A DNA stretch of 51,214 nt from positions 1 through 51,214 of the forward strand of contig JAHFUZ010000032.1 of assembly GCA_023264815.1 (NCBI GenBank), given 5' to 3'. The notes under the pieces are model-generated. The model saw nothing but the letters and a program-made list of their open reading frames with translations. It ran no database searches and was not told the DNA's origin. Shown here piece by piece: positions 27,548-38,035 of this stretch (its first letter is position 1; each line of letters starts with the position of its first letter). The translations under genes were made by a program, and so were the position numbers. This DNA is from Arthrobacter sp. GTDB lineage: Bacteria > Actinomycetota > Actinomycetes > Actinomycetales > Micrococcaceae.

Positions 27548-29554
27548 CTAGGTTTCGATGATTTCGCCGGTGGTCATGTTGATGGCGGGTACGCTTTCCC
27601 CGGTTGCCTCCGCGGCGCTGAAATGGGCCACGATGGCTCCTGCCAGCGACGGGCCGATGCCCTTGGCAGCCGCGAGTTCCTCCGCGGTGGCGGCCTTCAC
27701 GTTCTTGAGGGAGCCGAAGTGGGCCACGAGGGCCTTGCGCTTTGACTCCCCCAGGCCCGGCACCCCGTCCAGGGCCGAGAGCGTCATGGCCTTGCCGCGT
27801 TTCTGCCGGTGGAACGTGATGGCGAAGCGGTGGGCTTCGTCGCGGATCCGCTGGAGCAGGTAAAGGCCCTGGGACGTGCGCGGCAGGATCACGGGGAAGT
27901 CGCTGTCCGGCAGCCAGACCTCCTCGAGGCGTTTGGCCAGGCCCACCACGTACACATCGTCGATGCCCAGCTCCGCCAGTGCCCGGGCAGCCGCGTTCAC
28001 CTGGGGCTGGCCACCGTCCACCACCACGAGGTTTGGCGGGTAGGCGAACTTCGCCCGCGGAGCCGCGGTGGTGTTGTCCAGGACGGCGGCATCGGCCGCA
28101 GCATCCACGGCAGCCTGGTGGCCCGCCAGTGCTGCAGCCTCCACCTGGGCGGATTTGTCCTGCAGGTAGTACCGGAACCGCCGGGTCAGGACGTCATGCA
28201 TGGCCGCGGTGTCATCGGACGCTGCCTCTCCGGTGACGGAGAACTTCCGGTAGTCGGATTTCTTGGGCAGCCCGTCCTCCACCACCACCATGGAGGCCAC
28301 CACGTTGGTGCCCTGGACATGCGAGACGTCGAAGCACTCAATCCTCAGCAGCGGGACGGGCAGGTCGAGGGCTTCCTGGAGTTCCTGGAGTGCCTGCGAG
28401 CGGACGGTCAGGTCCCCGGCCCGGCGCGTCTTGTGGAGCTTCAGGGCGTGCTCGGCATTTTCGCGGACGGTGGACATCAGCGAGGCCTTGTCGCCCCGCT
28501 GCGGCACCCTGATGTCCACTTTGGCGCCGCGCAGGCCGCCGAGCCATTCCGTGAGTTCCGCCACGTTACTCGGCGCAACCGGCACCAGCACCTCGCGGGG
28601 CAGCCTGCCGTGGCTGTCGCCGTCGTCGCCGTACACCTGCTGGAGGAGGTGCTCCACCAGGTCCGGCGTGGTGGAGTCCTCCACCTTCTCAACAACCCAG
28701 CCGCGCTGCCCGCGGACCCGGCCTCCCCTGACATGGAAAACCTGGACAGCGGCTTCGAGTTCGTCCTCGTGCAGGGCGAAAACGTCGGCGTCGGTATCTT
28801 CGCCGAGCACCACGGCGTTGCGTTCAAAGACCTTCCGCAGTGCGGAAATGTCATCCCGGAGCCGCGCCGCCTGCTCGTAGTCGAGGGTGGCTACAGCCTC
28901 GCCCATCTGCTTTTCGAGTTTTGAGATGAAGCGTTTTGCTTCGCCGCCCATAAAAGCGCAGAAATCTTCGGCCAGGGCACGGTGTTCCTCCGGCGTTACC
29001 CGGCCAACGCAGGGAGCGGAGCATTTGTCGATGTAACCGAGGAGGCAGGGGCGGCCGCTGGCCTGCGCACGTTTGAGCACACCGCTACTGCAGCTGCGGA
29101 CCGGGAAAACGCGCAAAAGCGTATCCATAGTTTCCCTGATGGCGCCTGCCGTATAGGGGCCGAAGTACCGCGTGCCCTTGCGCCGGTCTCCCCGCATGAC
29201 CTGGACCCTGGGGAGTTTTTCGCTCATGGTCAGGGCCAGGTACGGATAGGTTTTGTCGTCCCGGAACACCACGTTGAAACGCGGCTTGAATTCCTTGATC
29301 CAGGTGTATTCGAGCTGCAGGGACTCCAGTTCGCTCCCCACCACGGTCCACTCCACGCTGCTGGCTGTGTAAACCATCGCATGGGTTTTTGGCAGCAGTC
29401 CTGCCGGGTTGGCGAAATACGAGTTCAGGCGGGAACGAAGGTTCTTCGCTTTGCCGACGTAGATGACCCTGCCATGGGGATCGCGGAACCGGTACACCCC
29501 GGGGTTGGTGGGAATTTCACCCGTTTGGGGCCTGTAAGTTGCTGGATCTGCCAC
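27548..29554 (-). CDS. uvrC: Excinuclease ABC subunit UvrC
   Basis: A 668-residue nuclease that makes both incisions in nucleotide excision repair. The N-terminal GIY-YIG domain shows G-V-Y-R-F-R and [11 protein letters not shown] cysteine cluster region ([11 protein letters not shown]) follows, then the UVR motif near residue 215, the RNase H-like half (I-E-C-F-D-V-S-H and V-V-D-G-G-Q-P-Q) and C-terminal helix-hairpin-helix repeats. The GTG at 29554 has TAGACT six bases upstream and no ribosome binding site, so it is probably leaderless. Confidence 0.97.
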   Translation of the reverse strand: MADPATYRPQTGEIPTNPGVYRFRDPHGRVIYVGKAKNLRSRLNSYFANPAGLLPKTHAMVYTASSVEWTVVGSELESLQLEYTWIKEFKPRFNVVFRDDKTYPYLALTMSEKLPRVQVMRGDRRKGTRYFGPYTAGAIRETMDTLLRVFPVRSCSSGVLKRAQASGRPCLLGYIDKCSAPCVGRVTPEEHRALAEDFCAFMGGEAKRFISKLEKQMGEAVATLDYEQAARLRDDISALRKVFERNAVVLGEDTDADVFALHEDELEAAVQVFHVRGGRVRGQRGWVVEKVEDSTTPDLVEHLLQQVYGDDGDSHGRLPREVLVPVAPSNVAELTEWLGGLRGAKVDIRVPQRGDKASLMSTVRENAEHALKLHKTRRAGDLTVRSQALQELQEALDLPVPLLRIECFDVSHVQGTNVVASMVVVEDGLPKKSDYRKFSVTGEAASDDTAAMHDVLTRRFRYYLQDKSAQVEAAALAGHQAAVDAAADAAVLDNTTAAPRAKFAYPPNLVVVDGGQPQVNAAARALAELGIDDVYVVGLAKRLEEVWLPDSDFPVILPRTSQGLYLLQRIRDEAHRFAITFHRQKRGKAMTLSALDGVPGLGESKRKALVAHFGSLKNVKAATAEELAAAKGIGPSLAGAIVAHFSAAEATGESVPAINMTTGEIIET

Positions 29555-29560
29555 TATTCC

Positions 29561-29566
29561 AGTCTA
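29561..29566 (-). promoter_or_regulatory. -10 box TAGACT for leaderless uvrC
   Basis: On the minus strand TAGACT is followed by six bases (GGAATA) and then the uvrC GTG. The box sits in the 19-bp gap after the acyltransferase gene. No obvious -35. Confidence 0.6.
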
Positions 29567-29573
29567 CTGATCC

Positions 29574-30242
29574 TTAGTCCGTGGCTTTGCTCTGGTTATA
29601 GCTGGTGGAGCGTTCCTGGCCGCTAAGTTCGGCGATGGCGTCCATGATCCGGTCCGTGACCTGGCGGCGCGCCGGCAGCGAATGGTCCGGGCCGGTCTTC
29701 TCGAAGTAGAGCGGCTCCCCCACCTTCATGGTGAAGCGGTGTGGCCTGAAGCCCTTCTCGCCGGCCGGCTGCAGATTCTCCGTGCCGATCAGTCCAACGG
29801 GGATCACCGGAGCCCCGGTTGCCAGGGCAAGCCAGCCCACGCCGGTGCGGCCGCGGTAGAGGATGCCGTCCCGGGAACGGGTGCCTTCAGGGTAGATGCC
29901 GATGCCCTTGCCGTCTTCCAGGATGTCCAGCAGGGTTTTGAGCGCCTGCACGCTGGCGGCCTGCTCGCCCCGTTCCACCGGGATTGAGCCCACGGACTCG
30001 AAGAAGGATTTCATCACCTTGCCCTTGACCCCGCCGGTGGTGAAGTACTCGGCTTTGGCGAAGAAGGCAACCGGCCGCGGCATCAGCGCCTGGACTATGA
30101 CGCTGTCAAAAAAGGAGAGATGGTTCGGCGCCACGATGAACGGACCCTCTTTGGGAACGTTTTCCAGCCCGGTGACGGTGGGCCGGCAGGTAGTTGAGAC
30201 GAGCCCGCGAAATGTCCAGCGGACAGCCTCAAACAGCTCCAT
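29574..30242 (-). CDS. 1-acyl-sn-glycerol-3-phosphate acyltransferase (PlsC family)
   Basis: A 222-residue membrane-associated acyltransferase, likely adding the second acyl chain in phosphatidic acid synthesis. Family motifs are N-H-L-S-F-F-D near residue 40 (the catalytic NHx4D), Y-P-E-G-T-R-S-R-D-G near residue 117, and V-I-P-V-G-L-I-G-T. ATG 30242 (MELFEAVRW) is preferred over a GTG at 30257. The start overlaps the end of the HAD gene by 14 bases. The natural substrate is inferred from the family. Confidence 0.9.
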   Translation of the reverse strand: MELFEAVRWTFRGLVSTTCRPTVTGLENVPKEGPFIVAPNHLSFFDSVIVQALMPRPVAFFAKAEYFTTGGVKGKVMKSFFESVGSIPVERGEQAASVQALKTLLDILEDGKGIGIYPEGTRSRDGILYRGRTGVGWLALATGAPVIPVGLIGTENLQPAGEKGFRPHRFTMKVGEPLYFEKTGPDHSLPARRQVTDRIMDAIAELSGQERSTSYNQSKATD

Positions 30243-30942
30243 CGTTGCGCACCTCACTCATCGCGGCGGTGTGGATGGCTTCGAGCCGTTCGATGGCCAC
30301 CACCATTGACTCAGTGCTGTCCACCACGGTGACGGCCCCGGCGACCTCAAGCTCGCCGTCGGGAGCAAAGCCCCATTCAACGCCGATGCAGTCCAGCCCG
30401 TTGGCAATGGCGCCGGCCACATCCTGGGCGCGGTCGCCCACCATGATGGCGTGCTGGGTGGACAGGTCGGCCAGGGCAGCGGCAATGATGTCTGCCTTGC
30501 CCACCGGACCGTGGGTGGAGGTTTCGTCGTCGGCGGATCCCCGGATCGACTGGAACAGGTGCGCAATCCCGTGGTGCCGGAGCACGATCTGCGCCAGCCC
30601 TTCGGGTTTCTGGGTAGCGACGGCGACCGGCCTGCCCGCCTCGGCGAAACCCGCCAGTGTCTCCCTGATGCCCGGGTAGAGCCTGCTCTGGGCAATCCCC
30701 GTAGCCAGGTAATGCTGCCGGTAGAGCCGGATGACCTCGTCCAGCTTGTCCGCCGGAACCATGGCTACGCTGAGCAGGGAATCGCTCAGCTTGGGTCCGA
30801 TCATCGCGTCCAGCAGGTCCGGCGCGGGAACCGGGAGTCCCGAGGCCGCCAGGGCCGCTGCGATTCCGTCGGTTATTCCGCCTGCCGGATCGACAAGAGT
30901 GCCGTCCAGGTCAAAGATCACGGGCACTGTTGTTTGAGTCAC
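30229..30942 (-). CDS. HAD-family hydrolase, phosphoglycolate phosphatase-like
   Basis: A 237-residue HAD phosphatase. Motif I is F-D-L-D-G-T-L-V-D near residues 10-18 (nucleophile Asp), motif II lies around V-A-T-Q-K-P-E-G and motif IV is M-V-G-D-R-A-Q-D near residue 170. The helical cap after motif I matches the Gph/PpaX/5'-nucleotidase-like group, so phosphoglycolate, pyrophosphate or a nucleotide are possible substrates. The GTG start (MTQTTVPVIF) has no obvious ribosome binding site. Confidence 0.87.
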   Translation of the reverse strand: MTQTTVPVIFDLDGTLVDPAGGITDGIAAALAASGLPVPAPDLLDAMIGPKLSDSLLSVAMVPADKLDEVIRLYRQHYLATGIAQSRLYPGIRETLAGFAEAGRPVAVATQKPEGLAQIVLRHHGIAHLFQSIRGSADDETSTHGPVGKADIIAAALADLSTQHAIMVGDRAQDVAGAIANGLDCIGVEWGFAPDGELEVAGAVTVVDSTESMVVAIERLEAIHTAAMSEVRNDGAV

Positions 30943-31021
30943 CGGCTTAGTTTCTCACGACACCGCGCATGCCTGAAACTCGCATGCCCGACACGGCATA
31001 CATCGGAGCGGGCCGAAGCCC

Positions 31022-33949
31022 CTACGGCAGGATTTCGGCAAGGAAGGACGCGGTGTGGCTGGTGCTCGATTTCGCCACCTGCTCAGGCGTTCCCGTCGCC
31101 ACCACCTGGCCGCCGCCTGAACCGCCGTCCGGGCCCAGATCCACGATCCAGTCGGCGCTCTTGATGACGTCAAGGTTGTGCTCGATGGTAATCACGGTGT
31201 TTCCCTTGTCCACCAGGCCCTGCAGCACCATCAGGAGCTTGCGGATGTCCTCGAAGTGCAGGCCCGTGGTGGGCTCATCGAGGACGTAGACGCTGCGCCC
31301 GTTGGACCGCTTCTGAAGTTCCGAGGCCAGCTTAACGCGCTGTGCCTCGCCGCCGGACAGGGTGGTTGCAGGCTGCCCCAGCCGGACGTACCCGAGGCCC
31401 ACGTCCACCAGGGTGTTCAGGTGCCGGGCGATGGGCGAGAACGCGGCAAAGAATTCTGCGCCTTCCTCGATGGGCATGTTCAGGACGTCGGCGATCGTCT
31501 TGCCCTTGTAGTGCACTTCAAGGGTTTCCCTGTTGTACCGGGCACCATGGCAGACCTCACAGGGCACGTAGACGTCGGGCAGGAAGTTCATTTCGATCTT
31601 CAGGGTCCCGTCACCCGAGCAGGCTTCGCAGCGCCCGCCCTTGACGTTGAACGAGAACCGGCCGGGGAGGTAGCCGCGGACCTTGGCCTCGGTGGTTTCC
31701 GCGAACAGCTTCCTGATGTTGTCAAACACGCCGGTGTACGTGGCCGGGTTGGACCGCGGGGTCCGGCCGATGGGGCTCTGGTCCACGTGGACCACCTTGT
31801 CCAGGTGTTCAAGGCCCAGGATGCTCTTGTGGCGTCCGGCGACCTGCTTCGCGCCGTTCAGCTTGTTGGCCAGCACCTTGTAGAGGATCTCGTTGACCAG
31901 AGTGGACTTGCCGGAACCGCTGACACCGGTAACGGCGGTGAACAGCCCCAAGGGGAAGGACGCGTCCAAATTGACCAGGTTGTTTTCGCGGGCGCCAACA
32001 ACCTTCAGCTCCCGCTTCTTGTCGTATTTGCGACGTTTTTTGGGGACTTCGATCTGCTTGCGGCCGGACAGGTAATCGCCGGTCAGCGAGTTGGTATTCT
32101 CCAGGAGCTCCTTGTACGAGCCCGAGTGCACCACCTGGCCACCGTGCTCCCCGGCGCCGGGACCAATGTCCACGATCCAGTCGGCTACGTGGATGGTGTC
32201 CTCGTCGTGTTCCACCACGATGAGGGTGTTTCCCATGTCGCGGAGCCGGGTGAGGGTTTCAATGAGGCGGCGGTTGTCACGCTGGTGCAGGCCGATGGAC
32301 GGCTCGTCCAGGACGTAGAGGACCCCTACCAGGCCCGAGCCGATCTGGGTAGCCAGCCGGATGCGCTGCGCTTCGCCACCGGAGAGGGTGGCCGAGGGCC
32401 GTTCGAGGTTGAGGTATTCCAGCCCGACATCGAGCAGGAAGGTCAGCCGGGCCTGGATCTCCTTGAGCACCTGGTGGGCGATCTGGGCTTCCCTGCCGGT
32501 CAGGACCAGGTTGTTGAGGAAATCGGCGCAGACCCGCATGGGCATGGCGGCCACATCGGCAATCGACTTGCCGTTGATGAGGACGGAGAGCGAAGCAGGG
32601 TTGAGCCGGGCGCCGTTGCACGCCGGGCACGGAATCTGCCGCATGTACTCTTCGTAGCGGTCGCGTGCCCACTCGGAGTCCGTTTCACCATGCTTGCGGT
32701 GGACATACTGGATGGCACCTTCGAACCCGGTGCTGTACTTCCGTTCGCGGCCGAAGCGGTTCTTATACTGAACCACCACCTTGTGGTCCTTGCCGTGCAG
32801 GACGGTTTGGCGGACGTCCTTGCCCAGTTTCTCCCACGGGGTGTCCATGGAGAAGCCGAGTTCGTGGGCGAGTCCCTCCAGAAGCCGGTTCCAGTATTCC
32901 GTGGTTGCTGTGCCCAGGGACCAAGGCGCGATGGCTCCCTCTCCGAGTGAGAGCTCGGGGTTGGGGACGATCAGTTCCTCGTCCACCTCCAGCCGGGTGC
33001 CGATGCCGCTGCACGCCGCGCAGGCACCGAACGGGTTGTTGAACGAGAACGAACGGGGCTCGATCTCATCGATGGCCAGCGGGTGTTCATTGGGGCACGC
33101 AAGGTTCTCGGAGAATGCCCTTAGCCGGCCGGGGGCGTCAGCGTCCACGTCCACGAATTCGGCCAGCACGCGGCCTTCCGCCAGGCCCAGCGCGGTCTCG
33201 ACAGAATCGGTGAGGCGCTGGCTGATGCCTTCCTTGACCACCAGCCGGTCCACCACCACTTCAATGGTGTGCTTGAACTGCTTCCCCAGTTTGGGCGGCT
33301 CGCTGAGCTGGATGAGTTCGCCGTCAACCCTGGCGCGCGAGTAGCCCTTGGCCGTCAGCTCCTTGAAGAGGTCCACGAATTCGCCCTTGCGGCCACGGAC
33401 CACCGGCGCCAGGATCTGGAAACGGGTGCCGTCCTCCAGTTCGAGCAGCTGGTCCACAATCTGCTGGGGCGTCTGCCGGGCAACGACTTCGCCGCAGACT
33501 GGGCAGTGCGGACGGCCCACACGTGCCCAGAGCAGGCGCATGTAGTCGTAGATTTCGGTGATGGTTCCCACCGTGGAGCGGGGATTCTTACTGGTGGACT
33601 TCTGGTCGATGGAAACGGCCGGCGAGAGTCCTTCAATAAAGTCAACGTCCGGCTTGTCCACTTGGCCCAGGAACTGCCGGGCGTACGCCGACAGGGACTC
33701 AACGTAGCGCCGCTGGCCCTCGGCGAAAATGGTGTCGAAGGCGAGGGACGATTTTCCGGACCCCGAAAGCCCGGTGAAGACGATCATTGCGTCTCGGGGC
33801 AGGTCCAGATCCACGTTGCGCAGGTTGTGCTCGCGCGCGCCCTTGACCACAAGGCGGGACAGGTCAGGACGGGCAGGCGTGGCTGCGCCCTGGGCAATGG
33901 TGACGGGGGTGGACTCGACTGCTGTTTCTTCAGCTACGGCTTTAGGCAC
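31022..33949 (-). CDS. uvrA: Excinuclease ABC subunit UvrA
   Basis: A 975-residue damage sensor of nucleotide excision repair with two ABC ATPase modules. Walker A motifs are G-L-S-G-S-G-K-S-S near residue 60 and G-V-S-G-S-G-K-S-T in the second half. Signatures are [10 protein letters not shown] and [10 protein letters not shown]. Zinc modules show C-P-V-C-G, C-P-A-C and C-E-A-C...C-E-V-C. The N-terminus has a 28-residue extension before the core. The GTG at 33949 is preceded by TAGCAT six bases upstream, so it is probably leaderless, and by a candidate LexA box. Confidence 0.98.
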   Translation of the reverse strand: MPKAVAEETAVESTPVTIAQGAATPARPDLSRLVVKGAREHNLRNVDLDLPRDAMIVFTGLSGSGKSSLAFDTIFAEGQRRYVESLSAYARQFLGQVDKPDVDFIEGLSPAVSIDQKSTSKNPRSTVGTITEIYDYMRLLWARVGRPHCPVCGEVVARQTPQQIVDQLLELEDGTRFQILAPVVRGRKGEFVDLFKELTAKGYSRARVDGELIQLSEPPKLGKQFKHTIEVVVDRLVVKEGISQRLTDSVETALGLAEGRVLAEFVDVDADAPGRLRAFSENLACPNEHPLAIDEIEPRSFSFNNPFGACAACSGIGTRLEVDEELIVPNPELSLGEGAIAPWSLGTATTEYWNRLLEGLAHELGFSMDTPWEKLGKDVRQTVLHGKDHKVVVQYKNRFGRERKYSTGFEGAIQYVHRKHGETDSEWARDRYEEYMRQIPCPACNGARLNPASLSVLINGKSIADVAAMPMRVCADFLNNLVLTGREAQIAHQVLKEIQARLTFLLDVGLEYLNLERPSATLSGGEAQRIRLATQIGSGLVGVLYVLDEPSIGLHQRDNRRLIETLTRLRDMGNTLIVVEHDEDTIHVADWIVDIGPGAGEHGGQVVHSGSYKELLENTNSLTGDYLSGRKQIEVPKKRRKYDKKRELKVVGARENNLVNLDASFPLGLFTAVTGVSGSGKSTLVNEILYKVLANKLNGAKQVAGRHKSILGLEHLDKVVHVDQSPIGRTPRSNPATYTGVFDNIRKLFAETTEAKVRGYLPGRFSFNVKGGRCEACSGDGTLKIEMNFLPDVYVPCEVCHGARYNRETLEVHYKGKTIADVLNMPIEEGAEFFAAFSPIARHLNTLVDVGLGYVRLGQPATTLSGGEAQRVKLASELQKRSNGRSVYVLDEPTTGLHFEDIRKLLMVLQGLVDKGNTVITIEHNLDVIKSADWIVDLGPDGGSGGGQVVATGTPEQVAKSSTSHTASFLAEILP

Positions 33950-33955
33950 CCACTA

Positions 33956-33961
33956 ATGCTA
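33956..33961 (-). promoter_or_regulatory. -10 box TAGCAT for leaderless uvrA
   Basis: On the minus strand TAGCAT-N6-GTG. It directly abuts the candidate LexA box at 33963-33978. Confidence 0.55.
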
Positions 33962-33962
33962 A

Positions 33963-33978
33963 TCGAAAACTTCTTCGA
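33963..33978. promoter_or_regulatory. Candidate LexA (SOS) box upstream of uvrA
   Basis: On the minus strand TCGAAGAAGTTTTCGA, compared with the actinobacterial consensus TCGAAC-N4-GTTCGA. It keeps both outer five-base arms and misses the inner C and G, so 10 of 12 defined positions match. It sits immediately upstream of the uvrA -10 box, where a repressor would block polymerase. Confidence 0.5.
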
Positions 33979-33995
33979 ATTCCTCTGCGGTACAG

Positions 33996-34376
33996 CTAGT
34001 GGGCGTCGTAGGCCGCCGCCAGCAGCTGGACGGCCTCTGCGAAGGTGGCTCCCTGGGCCCTGGCCACCGTCGCGTAGGTGGTGGCGGCCGCCGACAGGAC
34101 ATGTGCCCGCTCATCGCGCGCACTCACCACGGTGCCGTTGCGGCCCTTCGTGGCCACCACTCCGGCCGCCTCAAGCTCCTTGTATGCCCGGGCCACCGTG
34201 TGCGGTGCCACATCGAGCACTCCTGCCAGGACCCTCACTGCCGGCAGCCTGGTCCCCGGCGGCAGCTCGCCGCTGTCCGCCAGCCGGATCACCTGCAGCC
34301 TGAGCTGCTCAAAGAGCGCCACGGTACTCGCCTGGTTTGGCCTCCAGGTCCCGGGAAAGACTGCGCCGCCGGTCAC
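33996..34376 (-). CDS. GntR-family regulator, YtrA type
   Basis: A 126-residue small GntR protein: an N-terminal winged helix (R-L-P-A-V-R-V-L-A-G near residue 43, then V-A-R-A-Y-K-E-L-E near residue 61) with a short C-terminal helical tail and no effector domain. This is the YtrA subfamily, usually encoded beside ABC transporters and acting as their repressor. The GTG overlaps the stop of the ABC gene before it, so it is the third gene of the exporter operon and probably feeds back on the promoter near 38041-38068. Confidence 0.88.
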   Translation of the reverse strand: MTGGAVFPGTWRPNQASTVALFEQLRLQVIRLADSGELPPGTRLPAVRVLAGVLDVAPHTVARAYKELEAAGVVATKGRNGTVVSARDERAHVLSAAATTYATVARAQGATFAEAVQLLAAAYDAH

Positions 34377-36175
34377 CGTCCGGCCTCGAGTGTGCCGGAC
34401 CGTCCGCTGAACTGGGCCTTGTAAAGCCGGGCATAGCGGCCATCGGCCGCCAGGAGGTCCTGGTGGGTTCCCTGTTCTTCGATGCGTCCGTGATTCATGA
34501 CCAAGATTAGATCAGCGTCCCGCACTGTAGACAAACGGTGGGCTATGACAAAACCCGTCTTGCCTTGCCGAAGCTTCTGCATGGCGTGGCGGATCAGCAC
34601 CTCGATCCGCGAATCGACGGAACTGGTGGCTTCATCGAGGATGAGCACACTGCGGTCCGCGAGCTGGGCCCGGGCAATGGCGATGAGCTGGCGCTGGCCC
34701 TGGCTGAGCGGTTCTCCCCCGCTGTCGAGCATGGTGTCGTAGCCGGCGGGCAATGAGCGGACGAGGTGCTCCAGATGGCTGGCCTCGGCAGCGGCGGCCA
34801 CCTGGGCGTCCGTTGCCCCGGGCCTGCCGTACTCGATGTTCTCCCTGATGGTCCCAACAAACAGCCAGGCGTCCTGGAGTACTACGCCGAACCCTTGGCG
34901 CAGGACATCCCGGGGAATGTCGGCAATGTCCGTACCGCCAATGGTGATCCGACCGGAATCGGGTTCGTAGAACCGCATGAGGAGATTGACGATCGTGGTT
35001 TTGCCCGCGCCGGTGTGGCCGACAATGGCCACAGTCCGTCCCGGCTCCACAGTCAATGAAAGGTTCTGGATGACCGGCGCGTCCTTGGCGTACCCGAACG
35101 TGACGTCGTGGAAAACAATCCTTCCGCCGCGACCGGGCCGGTGCCCGGCGCTCCCGGGTTCGGCAGGAATTTCCTCGGAGTCCAGAAGTTCAAACACGCG
35201 GCCGGCAGAGGCAGCACAGGACTGGATGACGTTGAGCATTCCGCCGATCTGGCTCACGGGCTGCGTGAACAACCTGCTGAACTGGATGAAAGCCTGGATA
35301 CCGCCGATGGTCATGGCGCCCACCGTCACCTGGAATGCGCCCACGACGGCAACCGCGATGTACGTCAGGTTGGCGATCAGGACCATCAGCGGCTGGACGA
35401 GGCCGGAGGAGTACTGGGCACGTGCCGAAGCGCGGGCCAGGCGGTGGTTGCTTTCCCGGAAGACCTCCGCCGCGCGGTCCTGGTGTCCAAACGCCAGGAT
35501 GACCTCGTGCCCGGTGATGAATTCCTCCACATGGGCGTTCAGCTGGCCGGTTTCGGTCCACTGAGTGGCGAAATGTGCCTGGGATTTCCGGGCCACCAGA
35601 ACCGTGACGAAAGTGGACACCGGAACGGAAACGAGGGCAATCGCCGCCAGGAGCGGAGAAATCCAGAGCATCATGGCCAGTGCTCCGGACAGCATCAGCA
35701 CAGACATGATCAGCTGTGTCAGAATCTGGCTCAGGGCCTGGGAGATGTTGTCGATGTCGTTGGTGACCCGGCTGAGGACGTCTCCCCGCGACTTTTCCTG
35801 GAAGTAGGTGGACGGGAGCCTGTGCAGTTTTTCCTCCACGGAGGCACGGAGGCTGAACATCAGGCCGTGGACCGACCCCGCGGTGAGCTTGCCCTGGATC
35901 CAGTTGAACAGTGACGCGCCTGCATACATCAGGGCGACTGCGGCCAGCAGACCAGCCAGCCTGGCCTCCTCGAAGACCCCGCTGTAAATCCCCTGAACCA
36001 CAATATCCGTGGCGTCACCAAGGAAGTTCGGCGCCGCCACGTTGAGTCCGGCAAACGTGCACGTGGCTCCCACGGCACCGAGCATCCGCCACCTGAAAGG
36101 CCGCAGCAGGCCCAACAGGCGCCGGGCCGCGGGCCAGAACGAGTGGGCTGTGCCGCCCGCAAGCGGCGCGGTCAT
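34373..36175 (-). CDS. ABC exporter, fused permease-ATPase (second half-transporter)
   Basis: A 600-residue half-transporter. Residues about 25-330 hold six membrane spans. The ATPase shows Walker A G-H-T-G-A-G-K-T-T, signature L-S-Q-G-Q-R-Q-L-I-A-I-A and Walker B L-I-L-D-E-A-T-S-S-V-D. The signature has Gln in place of the second Gly-type residue, common for one half of heterodimeric exporters. It overlaps the first half-transporter's stop by four bases. Together they form a type IV (MsbA/TM287-288-like) exporter, likely for a drug, lipid or peptide; the substrate is unknown. Confidence 0.92.
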   Translation of the reverse strand: MTAPLAGGTAHSFWPAARRLLGLLRPFRWRMLGAVGATCTFAGLNVAAPNFLGDATDIVVQGIYSGVFEEARLAGLLAAVALMYAGASLFNWIQGKLTAGSVHGLMFSLRASVEEKLHRLPSTYFQEKSRGDVLSRVTNDIDNISQALSQILTQLIMSVLMLSGALAMMLWISPLLAAIALVSVPVSTFVTVLVARKSQAHFATQWTETGQLNAHVEEFITGHEVILAFGHQDRAAEVFRESNHRLARASARAQYSSGLVQPLMVLIANLTYIAVAVVGAFQVTVGAMTIGGIQAFIQFSRLFTQPVSQIGGMLNVIQSCAASAGRVFELLDSEEIPAEPGSAGHRPGRGGRIVFHDVTFGYAKDAPVIQNLSLTVEPGRTVAIVGHTGAGKTTIVNLLMRFYEPDSGRITIGGTDIADIPRDVLRQGFGVVLQDAWLFVGTIRENIEYGRPGATDAQVAAAAEASHLEHLVRSLPAGYDTMLDSGGEPLSQGQRQLIAIARAQLADRSVLILDEATSSVDSRIEVLIRHAMQKLRQGKTGFVIAHRLSTVRDADLILVMNHGRIEEQGTHQDLLAADGRYARLYKAQFSGRSGTLEAGR

Positions 36176-37932
36176 GGCATGCCATCCAGCGCCAGTTGGG
36201 ATTCCGCGATTTCCCGATACGTGGTGGAGGTCTCCAGCAGGTCACGGTGGGTGCCCTGCGCTACCAGCCTCCCGTCGTCGAGCACCACGATCCGGTCTGC
36301 CCCGGCAACGGTGGAGATGCGCTCCGCGACCACGATGACCACGGCGCCGGCCAGCGCGTCAGCCAGGGAGTCCCTGAGACGGCTTTCCGTGGCAAAGTCC
36401 AGCGCGGAAAAGCTGTCGTCAAAAAGGTAGATGGGCGCACGCCGCACCAGGGCACGGGCAATACAGATCCGCTGCCGTTGCCCGCCGGAAAGGTTCGTCC
36501 CGCCCTGTCCAACGTCTGTTTCCAGCCCCTGCGGCAGCCTGCCGACGAAGCCGGCGGCCTGCGCCGTTTCGAGCGCGTCCCACAACTGGCCATCACTGGC
36601 CTCCGGGGCGGCGATCCGCAGGTTCGCGGCGATGGACCCGGCGAAGAGGTAGGACCTCTGCGGGACCACGGCCATGCCCTGGCGCAGGACGTCCAGCGGG
36701 ACGGAGCGGATATTCTGCCCGGCAATGGTGATGGTTCCGGCAGTGGCGTCGAGGAACCGCGGCAGCAGGCTGAGGAGGGTTGATTTCCCGCTTCCGGTGG
36801 AGCCGACGATGGCTACCGTACTGCCCGGCGTGGCCGTAAAGCTGATGCTGTCGAGCACCGGACGCTCAGCACCGGGGTAGGCAAACCGGACGTCTGTGAA
36901 CGTGACGCTGCCCGTGTCAAGGCCCGCACTGACGCCGCGGGCGCCGGAACCGTCCGGGGCGCCGCCGTCGTCGTCGTGCACGGATGGCTGGGTGCTGAGC
37001 ACCTCCTGGAGGCGTTCGGCGCAGGCAGCAGCCCGCGGTGCTGTGGTGAGCACGTACATGGCCATCATGATGGCTATGAGAATCTGCATGATGTAGGCGA
37101 TAAAGGCCGTGAGGGCACCAATCTTCATCTCACCCGAGAACGCCCGGTGTCCGCCGAACCACACCACTGCCACCGAGGAAAGGTTGACCACGATCATGAT
37201 CAGCGGGAGCATGCCGGCAACCAGGAGCGAGGACTGGAGGTTGTTTCCCGTCAGTGCGGTATTTGCCCGCTCAAAACGGCGCGTCTCGTGTCCTTGCCTG
37301 ACAAAGGAGCGGATGACGTTGGCCCCGATAATCTGCTCCCGCAGGATCCCGCCGGCACCATCAAGCAGGTCCTGGCCCTGCCGGTAGAGGGGCACAAGGC
37401 GCCGGACGATCAGGTACATAATGACCAGCAGAACGGGCATGATGATGATGACAATGCTTGAGAGCACGGTGTCCTGCTGCCATGCAAGGTAAACCCCGCC
37501 GGCTGCCATGACCGGCGCAGCCACCAGCATGGTAAACACCAGGACCGCGAAAGACTGGATCTGCTGCGTGTCGTTGGTGGCCCTCGTGACGAGGCTTTGG
37601 GTGCCGAACCCGCCAACTTCCTGGGATGACAAGGTCTGGATCTTGGTGAAGATCTCTGCCCTCAATTGCTGGCCGAGCGTCATGGCCACCACGGCACCGA
37701 GGTAACCGGCAGCCACGGCCGCAGCGGCCTGGACGGCTGCCACCAGCGCCATATCGGTGCCCAGCCGGAAAATCTCAGCTGTGTTCCCGGCCACGATCCC
37801 GTCGTCGATGATGGCTGCATTGATGGTGGGGAGGAGCAGAATCCCTGCGGTCTGCACCAGCTGCAGGACAATGACGGCAGCCACGAGGCCCTTCTGGTCT
37901 GCCAGAAGCCTCGTTAATAAGGCGAAAAGCAC
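36172..37932 (-). CDS. ABC exporter, fused permease-ATPase (first half-transporter)
   Basis: A 586-residue half-transporter beginning MLFALLTRLLADQKG. The GTG at 37932 is preferred because AGGAGGTG lies just upstream; a longer frame to 37962 has no ribosome binding site. It has six membrane spans. The ATPase carries Walker A G-S-T-G-S-G-K-S-T, signature L-S-G-G-Q-R-Q-R and Walker B I-Y-L-F-D-D-S-F-S-A-L-D. Walker B ends in Asp rather than Glu, so this half has a degenerate catalytic site, as expected for a heterodimeric exporter. It is first in the ABC-ABC-GntR operon. Confidence 0.92.
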   Translation of the reverse strand: MLFALLTRLLADQKGLVAAVIVLQLVQTAGILLLPTINAAIIDDGIVAGNTAEIFRLGTDMALVAAVQAAAAVAAGYLGAVVAMTLGQQLRAEIFTKIQTLSSQEVGGFGTQSLVTRATNDTQQIQSFAVLVFTMLVAAPVMAAGGVYLAWQQDTVLSSIVIIIMPVLLVIMYLIVRRLVPLYRQGQDLLDGAGGILREQIIGANVIRSFVRQGHETRRFERANTALTGNNLQSSLLVAGMLPLIMIVVNLSSVAVVWFGGHRAFSGEMKIGALTAFIAYIMQILIAIMMAMYVLTTAPRAAACAERLQEVLSTQPSVHDDDGGAPDGSGARGVSAGLDTGSVTFTDVRFAYPGAERPVLDSISFTATPGSTVAIVGSTGSGKSTLLSLLPRFLDATAGTITIAGQNIRSVPLDVLRQGMAVVPQRSYLFAGSIAANLRIAAPEASDGQLWDALETAQAAGFVGRLPQGLETDVGQGGTNLSGGQRQRICIARALVRRAPIYLFDDSFSALDFATESRLRDSLADALAGAVVIVVAERISTVAGADRIVVLDDGRLVAQGTHRDLLETSTTYREIAESQLALDGMP

Positions 37933-38035
37933 CGCACCTCCTGGTTGAGTTGGGGAGGCCATTATGGTTGCGGCTGACGGCTATCCCCAAGAAGCCGCTT
38001 CGTCGTGATTGGCTGCGCCTGATTCCTCTGAAGTC

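Noticed and set aside
31178..32950. 590-codon plus-strand open frame opposite uvrA
   Set aside because: Same codon-bias artefact; the uvrA motifs on the other strand are unambiguous.
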